This document shows positions 52,701 to 62,637 of a stretch of 64,000 nt of DNA, piece by piece (within the stretch, counting starts at the first letter, position 1; each line of letters opens with the position of its first letter). The stretch is taken from positions 26,436,001-26,500,000 of the forward strand of contig JAPTYO010000003.1 in assembly GCA_036873135.1 (NCBI GenBank), given 5' to 3'. Below the pieces are notes generated by a model. That model did not search any database, was not told the DNA's origin, and worked only from the letters and a program-made list of their open reading frames with translations. This stretch comes from Clarkia xantiana subsp. parviflora (Eukaryota; Streptophyta; Magnoliopsida; Myrtales; Onagraceae). The translations under genes were made by a program, and so were the position numbers.

Positions 52701-53944
52701 TTAGACTTCAAAAATGCATTTTTCGTACCCGAACTATTATGCCTTCAATTAGTTTTGGCACCCTAACTCCTCTGCTTTTGTATATAGTGAACACGTGGGT
52801 TAAAAATCTTTCGGGTACTTGAGAAATCACGTTTTGACAAAAACTAGTTATCAAAATGTGATTTTTTAGGTACCTGAAAGACTTCTATCCCTGAGACATG
52901 TTGATGAATTTGTTTACATGAAATACTGGTATCTAATTCGAGATGTATGTTTGAACAGGTCAAGGTACTTACTATTTGCCAAACGAATAAAGACGACATG
53001 GTAGAAGGTAAGACCCATTAAAGGAAGGGTTAGGAACCTAAAAACAGTCTCAACTATAGGTCATGTTGCTAATCTCTGCTCCAGATTTAAAATGTTAATA
53101 TTCGGTTTCCCAACTATTAGATTTATTGCTTTCCATTTTTTCCGACTGATTTTGGAGTTAAAAATAGACATTTTAAGCAACAAAAACATGTTTTCTACTT
53201 TTCCGCAATTGTTGCTCATAGTTTAGGCTTATTTGATGCTTAAAAAACATGTTTTTGTTTCGTTAATTTTAAGAGAAAAATGTGACAATCTTATAGTTGA
53301 GACACCGAATATTAACATTATTAATTTGGGATTAATTGATTGGATCGAACATGAAAATCTTTTTTGCAGATGGAGAAGATGCCGAGCAAGAAGAGCAAAG
53401 GAGGTGGAGGTCGTATGGATCTCTCATGATGCAGCGAATAACCGATAGTAATGAAGGACGAATAGATCATGTTCTTCAGGTCTATACTGAATTTCTGGGT
53501 TTTCAATGAATTTCTGAGAATTCTTTAGCTACTTCTCTAAATGGTGTTACTTTCTGCAGGATAAAACATTCGAGCACGCTTATATATCTGCCATTGGAGC
53601 CCATACGTAAGAACTAATTGCTTCTATCAACAAACCCGGAATTTAATCTTGTATATACATTTTGATTTGGATTCTGGGTTCGATGCAGGAACTATTGGAG
53701 AGACTTGGACACGGCGCTCTTTATACTGAAACACCTCTACCGAGACATACCTAATCACCCCGGCAATGGAAGCTCTCCTGCCAAACCCGATGCTTGTCCG
53801 AGCAAATGGCTTCAACATTTAGAAGCAGGAGCAGTAGAGGAAGAAAAGGTTCCTTTGATACTGTCTGACAATTTGCAAACAAAAAAATTCTCCCGAAAAG
53901 ATAAAAATATCGTATTCAAGAAGAAACCCGAAAACTGGAAATAG
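46707..53944 (+). CDS. SGR2: SHOOT GRAVITROPISM 2-like DDHD-domain phospholipase
   Basis: 21 coding exons (46707-46983, 47282-47382, 47656-47847, 48117-48272, 48423-48494, 48579-48731, 49308-49358, 49454-49624, 50034-50183, 50843-50908, 51020-51487, 51560-51629, 51715-51830, 51981-52053, 52166-52268, 52366-52459, 52565-52627, 52959-53007, 53370-53479, 53560-53606, 53689-53944) join in phase to 945 residues; I recall about 933 for Arabidopsis SGR2. Near the N-terminus is LKNTPSNIARLEDVIENC, matching SGR2. The lipase motif GHSLG has nucleophile Ser470. The C-terminal third has DDHD features (VDTFFAVGSPLG, FHPFDPVAYR, GRIDHVLQ, YWRDLDTALF). An acidic, Ser-rich, poorly conserved insert fills exon 51020-51487. 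SGR2 is a phosphatidic-acid-preferring PLA1-like protein of vacuolar and vesicle membranes needed for shoot gravitropism. A leader intron ends directly at the ATG. Two introns hold MITEs. Confidence 0.95.
50241..50607. mobile_element. MITE, AAGAACCTAAAAACAGTC family, full copy with target duplication (SGR2 intron)
   Basis: Left end AGGGTTAAGAACCTAAAAAT, right end GACTGTTTTTAGGTTCTTAACCC in inverted form. TTATATCT flanks both sides (50233-50240 and 50608-50615). The arms pair over most of the length (GCTAATCGTTGCCCCAGATT versus ATCTGGGACAGCAATTAGC), so the 367-base element is a long hairpin. It lies between SGR2 exons ending 50183 and starting 50843. Confidence 0.82.
53027..53345. mobile_element. 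MITE, AAGAACCTAAAAACAGTC family, truncated (SGR2 intron)
   Basis: It begins AGGGTTAGGAACCTAAAAAC and continues CAGTCTCAACTATAGGTCAT with the family body. The right arm stops near GACACCGAATATTAACATTA, and the terminal CTGTTTTTAGGTTCTTAACC is missing. It ends about 25 bases upstream of the acceptor at 53369. Confidence 0.65.
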
Positions 53945-54581
53945 AAGAATCACTCTTGAGGATCTGTGAGCTCATTGTTGCTGTAGATTAAATCATAGAA
54001 AAAGAAGTGTACATGAATTGTTTAGCTCTGTAGAACATTCTCACTGTACAGACCATAAAATGAAAATGTTGGCTTGGTTTGGTTTTAGTTTGTTGAACTA
54101 ATTGATGTGAAAACTAGGGATGATCCAAATAAGGTAGGCTTTGTCAGGAAGCATAATTCATTACAATTGTAAATTCGATTCTGATTCTGAAATTGTTGTT
54201 GGGAATCGGAACTGTTTGTATTGAGTATCAACTTGTAATATTGAGATTTATTATATACGGCGCGTTTTACATAATACTTGAAAGAATACATCAGCTTAGT
54301 ATTATTGTACTTTCAACATTCTTCATTCTTGTGATGGAAAATGATTGGGAGTCCGAATTTCTCTGTGTTTTATTTGTGTTTTATTGTGTAATTATTTTTA
54401 TAAACTTGTGTTTGGGGAAGATAAAAAAGATAGACCGGTTACAAATGAGTATTCGAAATTGATAGGCTTAACCTGTTCCGCGTAAAGTTGGGTAAAAAAG
54501 CGGTCCGGTTTCATGCCCATTCCTAGTTCCACGTATATTCTAGTTTCAAGTATAACAGTGTAGGTTTGGGTAGGAAAATTA

Positions 54582-54986
54582 GAGCATGCACAATGGTTTT
54601 ACATAAATTGTATTGTTTAAAGTTGCCACGTAGACATTTATGTACACTTTAAGTAATACGTAAATTTAAAACACACATAAAAAATATTTTCTCTGCAATC
54701 GTATTACTTAAACATATTCCTTAAATATATTTTATTATTAAATTTTCCAACAACCACCAATAAGATATTAACATTAATTATAAAATGAATTAATTTATAA
54801 TAAAAAATTGTTTACGTAATACATAGTGCATTACTTAAATTTAAGGAATGCTTTATGTAAAAATATAAATTTACGTGTGGGTCCCATCTTTAAGGAATGC
54901 TATGTAAAACCACTGTAGATAGTTTTTGTTGTTTTACTTAAATAAACATGTAGGACCCAGTTTACGTAATACCATTGTGGATGCTC
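54582..54986. mobile_element. GAGCATCC-ended MITE (Harbinger-like), copy 3
   Basis: Ends GAGCATGCACAATGG and CCATTGTGGATGCTC are inverted. It is preceded by TTA and followed by TTA, matching the 3-base TTA/TAA target preference of PIF/Harbinger elements. 405 bases, non-coding. Confidence 0.8.
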
Positions 54987-54989
54987 TTA

Positions 54990-55406
54990 GAGCATACACA
55001 ATGGTTTTACATAAATTGTATTCTTTAAAGTTGACACGTAGACATTTATGTACACTTTAAGTAATACGTAAATTTAAGACACACGTAAAAAATATTTTCT
55101 CTGCAATCGTATTACTTAAACATATTCCTTAAATATATTTTATTATTAGATTTTCCAACAACCACCAATAAGATATTAGCATTAATTATAAAATGAATTT
55201 ATTTATAATAAAAAATTGGTTACGTAATACATAGTGCATTACTTAAATTTAAGGAATGCTTTATGTAAAAACATAAATTTACGTGTGGGTCCCATCTTTA
55301 AGGAATGCTATGTAAAACCATTGTAGATAGTTTTTGTTGCTTTACTTAAATAAACATGTAGGGCCCACGTTTACGTAATCTTTACGTAATACCATTGTGG
55401 ATGCTG
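54990..55406. mobile_element. GAGCATCC-ended MITE (Harbinger-like), copy 4, in tandem with copy 3
   Basis: Starts GAGCATACACAATGG one TTA after copy 3 and ends CCATTGTGGATGCTG before another TTA. It is nearly identical to copy 3 (TTTTATTATTAGATTTTCCA versus TTTTATTATTAAATTTTCCA). The right end has a 10-base internal duplication (TTTACGTAATCTTTACGTAA). Confidence 0.8.
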
Positions 55407-55710
55407 TTAGGAACATAAGTTCATACAGGAAACATAGGAATTTGTATACACATGGTAAAAAAATTATGAATAGAGAAAATCAAAACTACCACACACCAAT
55501 AAGAAGAACAGTGGAATGAAGATGAAGAGAATTACAAGGGTTGATTTATACCTGATTTTGAAGTACAATTACTAAATTTACCAATAAAAAGTAAAGTATA
55601 AGTTAAAAGCTGTTTTTTTTTTCAATTTTACGACGCGATTTTGTTTATAAGAAACACAACATTTGTGAAGCTGCTGCATTTGTCTGCACCGAACTACAGT
55701 AACAGGGACT

Positions 55711-57972
55711 ATGCCGCCGGCGTTAAGCGGCTGCGGCCACCGCATCTCATTCAGACAATTCTGCTCGCTCATTTTGCCTCCCAGGCAGAACCATCCGCGC
55801 ACCGACGCGGATTTACGTAATCAAATACTCTTGCTGGCCACGCGAGGCCAACTTCAGGAAGCTCTCTCGCTGTTGAACGTTTCGAACAATCCCATCGACG
55901 GCCAAACCTACGCCAATCTCTTCCAAGCATGTGCTCGCCACGGTTGCCTGCGTCAAGGTATGGCCTTCCACCAGCTACTTCTCTCCCAGAACCCCAGCGT
56001 CGACATTTTCGTCACCAATCACCTCATTAACATGTATTGTAAGTGCGGGCGCTTGTCTCAAGCCCGCAAGCTGTTTGACGAAATGCCGCTCCGGAATTAC
56101 GTTTCATGGACGGCTCTCATTTCTGGGTACGCCCAGCAGGGTCAACGGGAGGAGTGTTTCCTGCTGTTCTCCAATATGCTGGCCTTTCACCGACCAAATG
56201 AATTCGCATTCGCCAGCGTGCTCAGTTCGTGCAGGGATTTTGATGATGGTGATGAACGAGGCAGGCAGGTACACGCCCTTGCCCTGAAAATGTCGTTAGA
56301 TGCTTCTGTTTATGTTGGGAATGCTCTTATTTCCATGTACAGCAGAAAACAAAGCTGTGGAAGTAGTAGCTTTAGTTTGAGCAAGGACGAGGCTTGGACC
56401 GTCTTTAGGACCATGCCGTTTCGGAATCTGATTACTTGGAACTCAATGGTTGCAGGGTTTCAACTCCGTGGACTCGGAAAGCTAGCACTTGATCTCTTCA
56501 CACAGATGCAACTCACAGGTATCGGGTTTGATCGTGCAACTCTTCTAAGCGTTTTATCTTCCTTGTCGGGAGATACTAGTGGTAGTATCAGCATTGGTCT
56601 CAAGTGTTGTTACCAGATACACTCTGCTTCAGTAAAGACTGGATTTTTCTCAGAAATTGAAGTTGCCAGTGCCTTGTTGAAAACCTATTCAGATCTTGGA
56701 GGAGATATTGCTGATTGCTACAAGATCTTTTCAGAGATTCCAATTTCTCAACGCGATATAATCCTGTGGACTGGAATCATAACGGCATTTGCAGACCACG
56801 AGCCTGAGCAATCGCTCTTCCTCTTTCGGGACTTGCTTCGAGAGAGCATATCTCCAGATTGGTACACATTTTCAAGCGTTCTCAAAGCATGTGCTGGTCT
56901 TATAACTGAGAAACATGCATCATCTGTTCATTCACTAGTAATTAAGCACGGTTTTGACAACGATACAGTACTTGCCAACTCACTGATCCATGCTTATGCA
57001 AGATCGAGCTGCATAGAATTTTCTAATCAAGTTTTTCGGGGTATGAAGTCCCGTGATGTTGTTTCTTGGAACTCAATGCTAAAGGCCCATGCTTTGCATG
57101 GCCAAGGTAATGAAGCACTGCAACTGTTTAGACTAATGGAGGTCCAACCTGATCCTGCTACATTTGTTGCTCTTCTATCTGCTTGTAGCCATTCTGGGTT
57201 GGTCGAAGATGGAATCAGAATATTCGAGATCATGGAATCAGATCACAGTCTTGTTCCACAGCTAGATCATTATGCATGTATGGTCGACATTCTGGGTAGG
57301 GCTGGGCGTGTTCTTGATGCCTGGAAACTGATCAAGAAGATGCCCTTGGAACCCGATGCAGTCATTTGGAGCACGCTTCTTGGATCATGCACAAAACATG
57401 GATATCCTCAACTAGCTACGACAGCTGCCAATAAATTAAAAGAGTTGAAACCTGAAACATCACTGGGATATGTTCAAATTTCAAATATCTGTTGCTTAGG
57501 TGGACGATTTCACGAAGCGGGTCTCATTCGAAAAGATATGGAATCTTCTAGGGTTAGTAAAGAGCCTGGTTTGAGTTGGGTCGAGATTCGGAACCAGATC
57601 CATGAGTTTGCTTCGGGCGGGACACGACACCCACAAAAAGCCGTGATTTTTGCTCGACTCGAAGGTCTTATCGGGCAGCTGAAGGAGAGGGGTTATGTGC
57701 CATTGACAAGTTTGGCACTGCATGACATTGAAGAAGAGCACAAAGAGGAACAATTGTATCACCACAGTGAGAAGCTTGCTCTGGCTTTTGCCCTAATGGA
57801 TGAGCCAAAGAAGAAGGTGATCAAGATTGTGAAGAACATTCGAATTTGTGTGGATTGCCATAACTTCATGAAATTGGCATCAGGATTTCTCGATAAGGAG
57901 ATTGTCGTGAGAGACTCGAATCGATTCCACCATTTCAAAGGCAATGCATGTTCTTGCCAGGACTACTGGTGA
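55711..57972 (+). CDS. PLS-class pentatricopeptide repeat protein with E and DYW domains
   Basis: An intronless frame of 753 residues, as is normal for PPR genes. From about residue 60 to 570 it has repeated PLS-type motifs (NHLINMYCKCGRLSQARKLF, RNYVSWTALISGYAQQGQ, RDVVSWNSMLKAHALHGQ, HYACMVDILGRAGRVLDAWK). E/E+ follow around KEPGLSWVEIRNQIHEF. A complete DYW cytidine-deaminase domain closes the protein: His685 and Glu687 in HSEKLALAF, zinc ligands Cys713 and Cys716 in CVDCHNFMKLAS, and the terminal CSCQDYW. Such proteins bind organellar RNA and edit specific C to U in plastids or mitochondria; the target cannot be read reliably by eye. The basic, Ser/Arg-bearing N-terminus fits an organelle transit peptide. 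I recall Arabidopsis At1g71420 as a possible relative, not certain. Confidence 0.93.
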   Translation: MPPALSGCGHRISFRQFCSLILPPRQNHPRTDADLRNQILLLATRGQLQEALSLLNVSNNPIDGQTYANLFQACARHGCLRQGMAFHQLLLSQNPSVDIFVTNHLINMYCKCGRLSQARKLFDEMPLRNYVSWTALISGYAQQGQREECFLLFSNMLAFHRPNEFAFASVLSSCRDFDDGDERGRQVHALALKMSLDASVYVGNALISMYSRKQSCGSSSFSLSKDEAWTVFRTMPFRNLITWNSMVAGFQLRGLGKLALDLFTQMQLTGIGFDRATLLSVLSSLSGDTSGSISIGLKCCYQIHSASVKTGFFSEIEVASALLKTYSDLGGDIADCYKIFSEIPISQRDIILWTGIITAFADHEPEQSLFLFRDLLRESISPDWYTFSSVLKACAGLITEKHASSVHSLVIKHGFDNDTVLANSLIHAYARSSCIEFSNQVFRGMKSRDVVSWNSMLKAHALHGQGNEALQLFRLMEVQPDPATFVALLSACSHSGLVEDGIRIFEIMESDHSLVPQLDHYACMVDILGRAGRVLDAWKLIKKMPLEPDAVIWSTLLGSCTKHGYPQLATTAANKLKELKPETSLGYVQISNICCLGGRFHEAGLIRKDMESSRVSKEPGLSWVEIRNQIHEFASGGTRHPQKAVIFARLEGLIGQLKERGYVPLTSLALHDIEEEHKEEQLYHHSEKLALAFALMDEPKKKVIKIVKNIRICVDCHNFMKLASGFLDKEIVVRDSNRFHHFKGNACSCQDYW

Positions 57973-58396
57973 ACTGGGGAAGCAAATATTATGTCCAGGC
58001 AATACTACAAAATGTGAAAGTTGACAGCGACTGAATATAATATTTTTATCATTAAAGTTTCAAAATTTGTAGAACTTTCTGTGTACAATGTATGTATTGA
58101 GGTAAAATGAAAATGTGCCACAGGCTTTTCATTGAATGAAATCATTTGAATTTATACTGATGATGATGACATTGCTTGCACCACAAGTTTTTACTTCATT
58201 CATATGTATTTCTACTGCAACGCGGTTAAAATTGTCGCATTGAGGTAAAATGAAAATGTGCCACAGGCTTTTCATTGAATGAAATCATTTGAATTTATAC
58301 TGATGATGATGACATTGCTTGCACCACAAGTTTTTACTTCATTCATCTGTATTTCTACTGCAACGCGGTTAAAATTGTTGCATTGGACTCTGGAGT
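57973..58396. repeat. convergent 3' region with a 143-bp tandem duplication
   Basis: The segment starting ATTGAGGTAAAATGAAAATG at 58096 recurs at 58239, a period of 143 bases, almost unchanged, through TTGCACCACAAGTTTTTACT and CTGCAACGCGGTTAAAATTG. The second copy ends about 15 bases before the stop codon of the minus-strand VTT gene. The duplication therefore lies in that gene's 3' untranslated region and between two converging transcripts. Confidence 0.88.
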
Positions 58397-59894
58397 CTAC
58401 TCATCAATGTCTTTTACAGCATCCTGTATTATTTGACAGCAATGTCATTAAGTTGCTATGGTAATATTGCAGAAGAACGGATAATTCATTAATGTAGATT
58501 TATGAACAAATCACCTTGGCAAGCTTAGCTACGTATGTTCCGGCAATCGCTGTTGCTAGCAGTCCCAACCCGACGGTTACTAGCTGCCCGCTTCCTAAGC
58601 CTATCTTTGATTCTTCTTGCTGATGAACATGGAAAAAACAGCAGCAATAAAAAATGCAAATCAGAATCATCAACTAAACATAAACCCTATAAAATAAAAT
58701 GTCAATTTAGAAACTTTCTGGCTGAATTGTGGAGATTATCGCAAATTTGCACTAAGTTATGCTAGCAAATTGCAAATGCGCCTAAAGTTCAGCTACTAAT
58801 TGGCACAGAAATCAACAGGACAACAAACTACCGTGCAATTTTTTTTATCCATTTTTGCAGTTAATGTTTTGTAAAGAAAATGTTAATGACCAAAAAACAA
58901 TCCCAACTATAGGTCATATTGCTTTTTTTTGGCCAACCTATAGGTCATATTGCTGATCAGATTGAAAATATTGGTATTCAGTGTCTCAACTATCAAATTT
59001 GTTGCTTTCCACTTTTCGACTGATTTTTGCACTAAAATTGGTGTTTTAAGCAACAAAAACATATTTTTCACTTTTCCAAAGTATCAGATTTGTTGTTTAT
59101 GGTTTATGCTTAAAAACGTCTTTTTGTTGCTTAAAACACCAATTTTAGTAACATGGCCTATAGTTGGGACTGTTTTTAGGTTCTTAACCAAAAAAATGAC
59201 TAGCAAATTGTTCAACCCAAAAAGTTCTGCTAGCAGGTTGCTAATTACTAATCTGATGAATGTATGAAGAGAGATGATGGACTGACGATAATGGCACGAC
59301 CAAATGCACCGGCACTAACATATGCCCAGGTTCCTGGAAGCATGCCCAACCAACTGCATACAATTATCGAAAATGCTTTCAGCTAACAACGCTCGAGCGA
59401 TACCTTGGGTAATTGAAATCTATATAGAAATTTTTAAATTAAGATTAATTACTAATTACCTCCCCAGAACATAAGGAACAAACTTGACAGATGTCAAGCC
59501 GTAGAGATAATTGCCGAGAGAAAAAGGAAGCAAGGGACTCAATCGAAGAAGGGTGACGACTCTGAAGCCGTTTTCTCCTATTGCTTTGTCTATTGCAATG
59601 AACTTTTTGTTTCCTTCGACTAGTTTAAGAATGCGCTCCCTAGCAAAATATCTGGCAATCAGAAACGCCACACTTGCAGCCACCTACGAGACATAACAAT
59701 GATAGTTGCATAAGAACATTTACTGAGACGTTTTTGTATTTGAAAGAGATAGTAACTCACTGTTCCACTGATGGAGACAATGATGGTGCCGATCAATGAT
59801 CCGAATAGAACACCAGCTGATAATGTTAAGGGAATCGCGGGGAGAGCAAGGATCTGGGAAAAAGATTATGAATCAGTAATCACTATCAAGATCA

Positions 59895-59929
<35 letters not shown>

Positions 59930-61226
59930 CATATTTAATGAATAGATGTTAGAAAAATAAGTAGTTGAGCATAATGAGTCAGAGTACTAACTTCTAATCC
60001 AGCATACACTGCAACAAATAAAGCATATCCGGCTGGACCATAACCTGTATCAGAAAGCAGCAAAAGAAACAAAAAAAAAATGTAATTTTTTTTACACTCA
60101 TCAAAAACCCTAATTAGTACTTGAAATAATTCAAATTTACAACTTTAAGATCAGTATTAAAGCTCTTTTCCTTTCAAATGCAATTGAAACCTTGAAAAAG
60201 GTTCTTCTTCTACAAAAGCAACTAGAACTGATATTATATTGATGACGAGTTTACAAAAGGTTCTTGAAAAAATTACAAATTTAGAACTTCAAGATCAGTA
60301 TTAATTAAAGCTCTTTCCCTTTCAAATGCACGTGAAACTCGAAAAGGGTTCTTCTTTTGCAAAAGCAACTAGAACTGATACTCTATGATCACCAGATTAC
60401 TGAAGCTCTACATGCTTCCTTATCCATTTCACAGCAAGCTCTCCATAGACAAACAAGAACCATTTCGTAAATCAACAGTCCAACCCAAATCCTTATGTAC
60501 TTCCCAGTCTCTAGATAGACACTAATCCTTAATCAAGGTTTCATATTACTAGCAGAAGACAAAACCCAGCTCAAACAATTGTAGAACTAAAGCAAAAATA
60601 AGATTTTTCCATACTAAATCAGATAAAAGTCAAAACCCAGCTCAAAAAATTGTACAATCAAAGCAAATATAAGATTTTTTCATACTAAATCAGACAAAAG
60701 TCAAAACCCAACTCATCAAATTCTAAAATCAAAGCAAATATAAGATTTCTCCATACTAAATCATATAAAAGTCAAAACCCAGCTCAACAAATTGTACAAT
60801 CAAAGCAAAGACAACATTTTCCATACTAAATCAGCTAAAAGTCTTACCTTCAATAAAAGTGGAGAAATGGGTCAACAAGGAATTAATATGGTCCTTGTAA
60901 ATATAACCAACAGCGCCACATCCGCCGACAAAGCCGACCAACAGCAGCCCAGCCAAGATCGTACCTTTGACGGCGGTCTCACCTCCCGACCCGCCATCTC
61001 CCTCGGACTTACTACTATCGCCGCCGTTGCCGTCGTTTTTGGAGTTGAACCGCTTGAGGCTCTGTACAGTGGTGGTTTTCTGCTTGTTGGAGTGTTTGAG
61101 AGAAGAGCGTGGGTTGAGGAAGTGGAATCGCTTGCCGGAGAGGAAGTACGGGGAGCGGTGGTGATTGAGTATCTTCGGCGGAGAAGGAGAAGATAGCGGC
61201 GGTTTTAGTCGGAGGGTGTGCTGCAT
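58397..61226 (-). CDS. VTT (SNARE-associated Golgi / DedA-like) membrane protein, probably plastid-targeted
   Basis: Seven exons (minus strand: 60848-61226, 59992-60044, 59761-59853, 59460-59683, 59287-59353, 58515-58619, 58397-58423) join in phase to 315 residues. The last exon is only nine codons (DAVKDIDE and stop). Residues 1-75 are rich in Ser, Pro, Lys and His with few acids, like a plastid transit peptide. A first membrane segment follows (GTILAGLLLVGFVGGCGAVG). The VTT core comes next: ILALPAIPLTLSAGVLFGSL, FRVVTLLRLSPLLPFSLGNY and LGMLPGTWAYVSAGAFGRAI, with the conserved Arg in LLRLSP. The family has scramblase or lipid-transport roles in other organisms; the plant plastid member (Arabidopsis At1g22850, from memory) is uncharacterised. 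Without the tiny last exon, read-through would end at VICS after a TAA at 58500. Confidence 0.92.
58883..59189. mobile_element. MITE, AAGAACCTAAAAACAGTC family, in the VTT gene
   Basis: Left part TTAATGACCAAAAAACAATC and CCCAACTATAGGTCATATTG; right part ACATGGCCTATAGTTGGGAC then TGTTTTTAGGTTCTTAACC. A stretch of the left arm (CTATAGGTCATATTGCT) is duplicated near 58905 and 58939. It lies in the intron between exons 59287-59353 and 58515-58619. Confidence 0.62.
59899..59927. repeat. (TA)n microsatellite in a VTT intron
   Basis: About 29 bases of TA dinucleotide between exons 59761-59853 and 59992-60044. Confidence 0.9.
60125..60385. repeat. two-copy tandem duplication in VTT intron 1
   Basis: The block around AAGATCAGTATTAAAGCTCT (near 60146), through CTTTCAAATGCAATTGAAAC and AAAAGCAACTAGAACTGATA, recurs about 145 bases later with small changes (AAGATCAGTATTAATTAAAG, AAATGCACGTGAAACTCGAA, AAAAGCAACTAGAACTGATA). 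Confidence 0.75.
60561..60843. repeat. 71-bp minisatellite (4 units) abutting the exon 1 donor of the VTT gene
   Basis: Four units begin AAAACCCAGCTCAA (or the variant AACTCAT) and end TACTAAATCAG..AAAAGTC, with a period of about 71 bases. The fourth unit ends immediately before TTACC, the complement of the exon 1 splice donor (GAAG|gtaa at 60848/60847). Confidence 0.9.
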
Positions 61227-62012
61227 TTTGAGGAGTTAGTTTCTCTGGTGAAGAAGACGAGAAAGAATGGGTGGAGTTTGCAGTTCCATGATGATGTGCA
61301 ACAACAATACATGTTTTTTGTGAATGGTTTAATTTGTGCTTCGTGGTCGGTTTTGGTGTCTCTAGTTATTAGACTGAAATGTCAAAGGAATCATATAACA
61401 TAGGCCTTGGTATTGTAATTTGTACCCCACTATTTGTGCACTTGTGAAGACACGTGGACATTTTTTTCTTTCCTGGGATAGTGGGCCTAGTGGCATTACA
61501 AATCCGACGAGAAATTATTATATAGGATCGAGGTAACGCATAGCTTTGATGCGTTACTCCTTCAGTCAACTAATATATGACATTTGTATATATTAATTTT
61601 TGCCACGTGTTATTTGTTGATTGGTTGAAGGGCCTAACACATTAACGCCACGTGTTACATGGGTCTTGTACAATAATTTTCACATTTTAAAGATTTACTC
61701 AATTTTTTTTAACTAAATAAATAGGTTGAATCTTTTGAATAATATTTTGAAAATTGGATTGCGAAGTTATAATATTTATTTAGGGGTAAAAGTTAATTAT
61801 GAGTAAATAATTGGTATAAATAAAACAAATCAGAGGAGATATGTAAAATTTTAAAGTGTCAAATTAACAATAATTACAAAATTTAAAATAAAAATTGTAC
61901 ATTAAAAAGAAGGAGGACAATTGACCCTCTTTGTCTCCATCCTGTTGGCCGGTAAGGGATCTTGTTTCCGGTCCGACTGGTTTCAGCAGCCCAATCTAAT
62001 CTTCCTATCTAA
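61227..62012. other. upstream region of the VTT gene
   Basis: This should hold the VTT promoter. Two GCCACGTGTTA words (near 61602 and 61648), containing the CACGTG G-box core, lie about 400 bases upstream of the ATG, inside a short inverted repeat region. No gene is supported. Confidence 0.45.
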
Positions 62013-62374
62013 GAGCATCCACAATGCAACTATTTTTTTGTAGGACAACTCCTCCATGTAGTAAGTTGTCTTGTCTCAAAGCATTGTAAAAGACCTTATT
62101 TTCTTGTCCAACCTCTCCAAGGAGGGATTCACTCTCACATCTCACAATTTTTCATTTTTTAATGTCTCTTTTTCTATTTACATTTTGTTTTGGTTAGTAT
62201 GTGTTGATATAATAAAAAGATATATCATTAATAGATGGGGTTGAAAAATGTAGACACCATTGGAGTGGTGATAGACAATTCTTAGACACTTATATTTTTG
62301 ATGACTTGTTGATTAGTTGACGCTAATGTGGTAAAAAGTAGAATAGGAGTTGGGGTTATGCATTGTAGATGCTC
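62013..62374. mobile_element. GAGCATCCACAATG-ended MITE with TAA target duplication
   Basis: Ends GAGCATCCACAATGCA and TGCATTGTAGATGCTC are inverted, and TAA flanks both sides (62010-62012 and 62375-62377). This fits PIF/Harbinger insertion. Its interior (GGACAACTCCTCCATGTAGT) differs from the 23335/54582 family, so it is a separate family with the same type of terminus. 362 bases, non-coding. Confidence 0.8.
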
Positions 62375-62637
62375 TAATTCTTCAGACCCAGCCCATTCCA
62401 TATTTTGTATCATTTGAACCGGAAAACAAACAATTCGACCATGTTCGGTTTATCACCGATTTATCTTATCATCAGTGTGACCGGTTCACGATCTGACCCG
62501 ATTAGGTTTTACAACATTGTAAATAAACAACCAAGTACATCCATCCAGTTGACATTAAAATTTACCATGTTATCGACAATGTATGTAATCTGAATTGATT
62601 AAGTATTGTTGGGTTACTTGAATGTTTTCTTTTATTT

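Noticed and set aside
55578..55802. Minus-strand frame at the start of the PPR gene
   Set aside because: Antisense to the PPR coding sequence, with no support.
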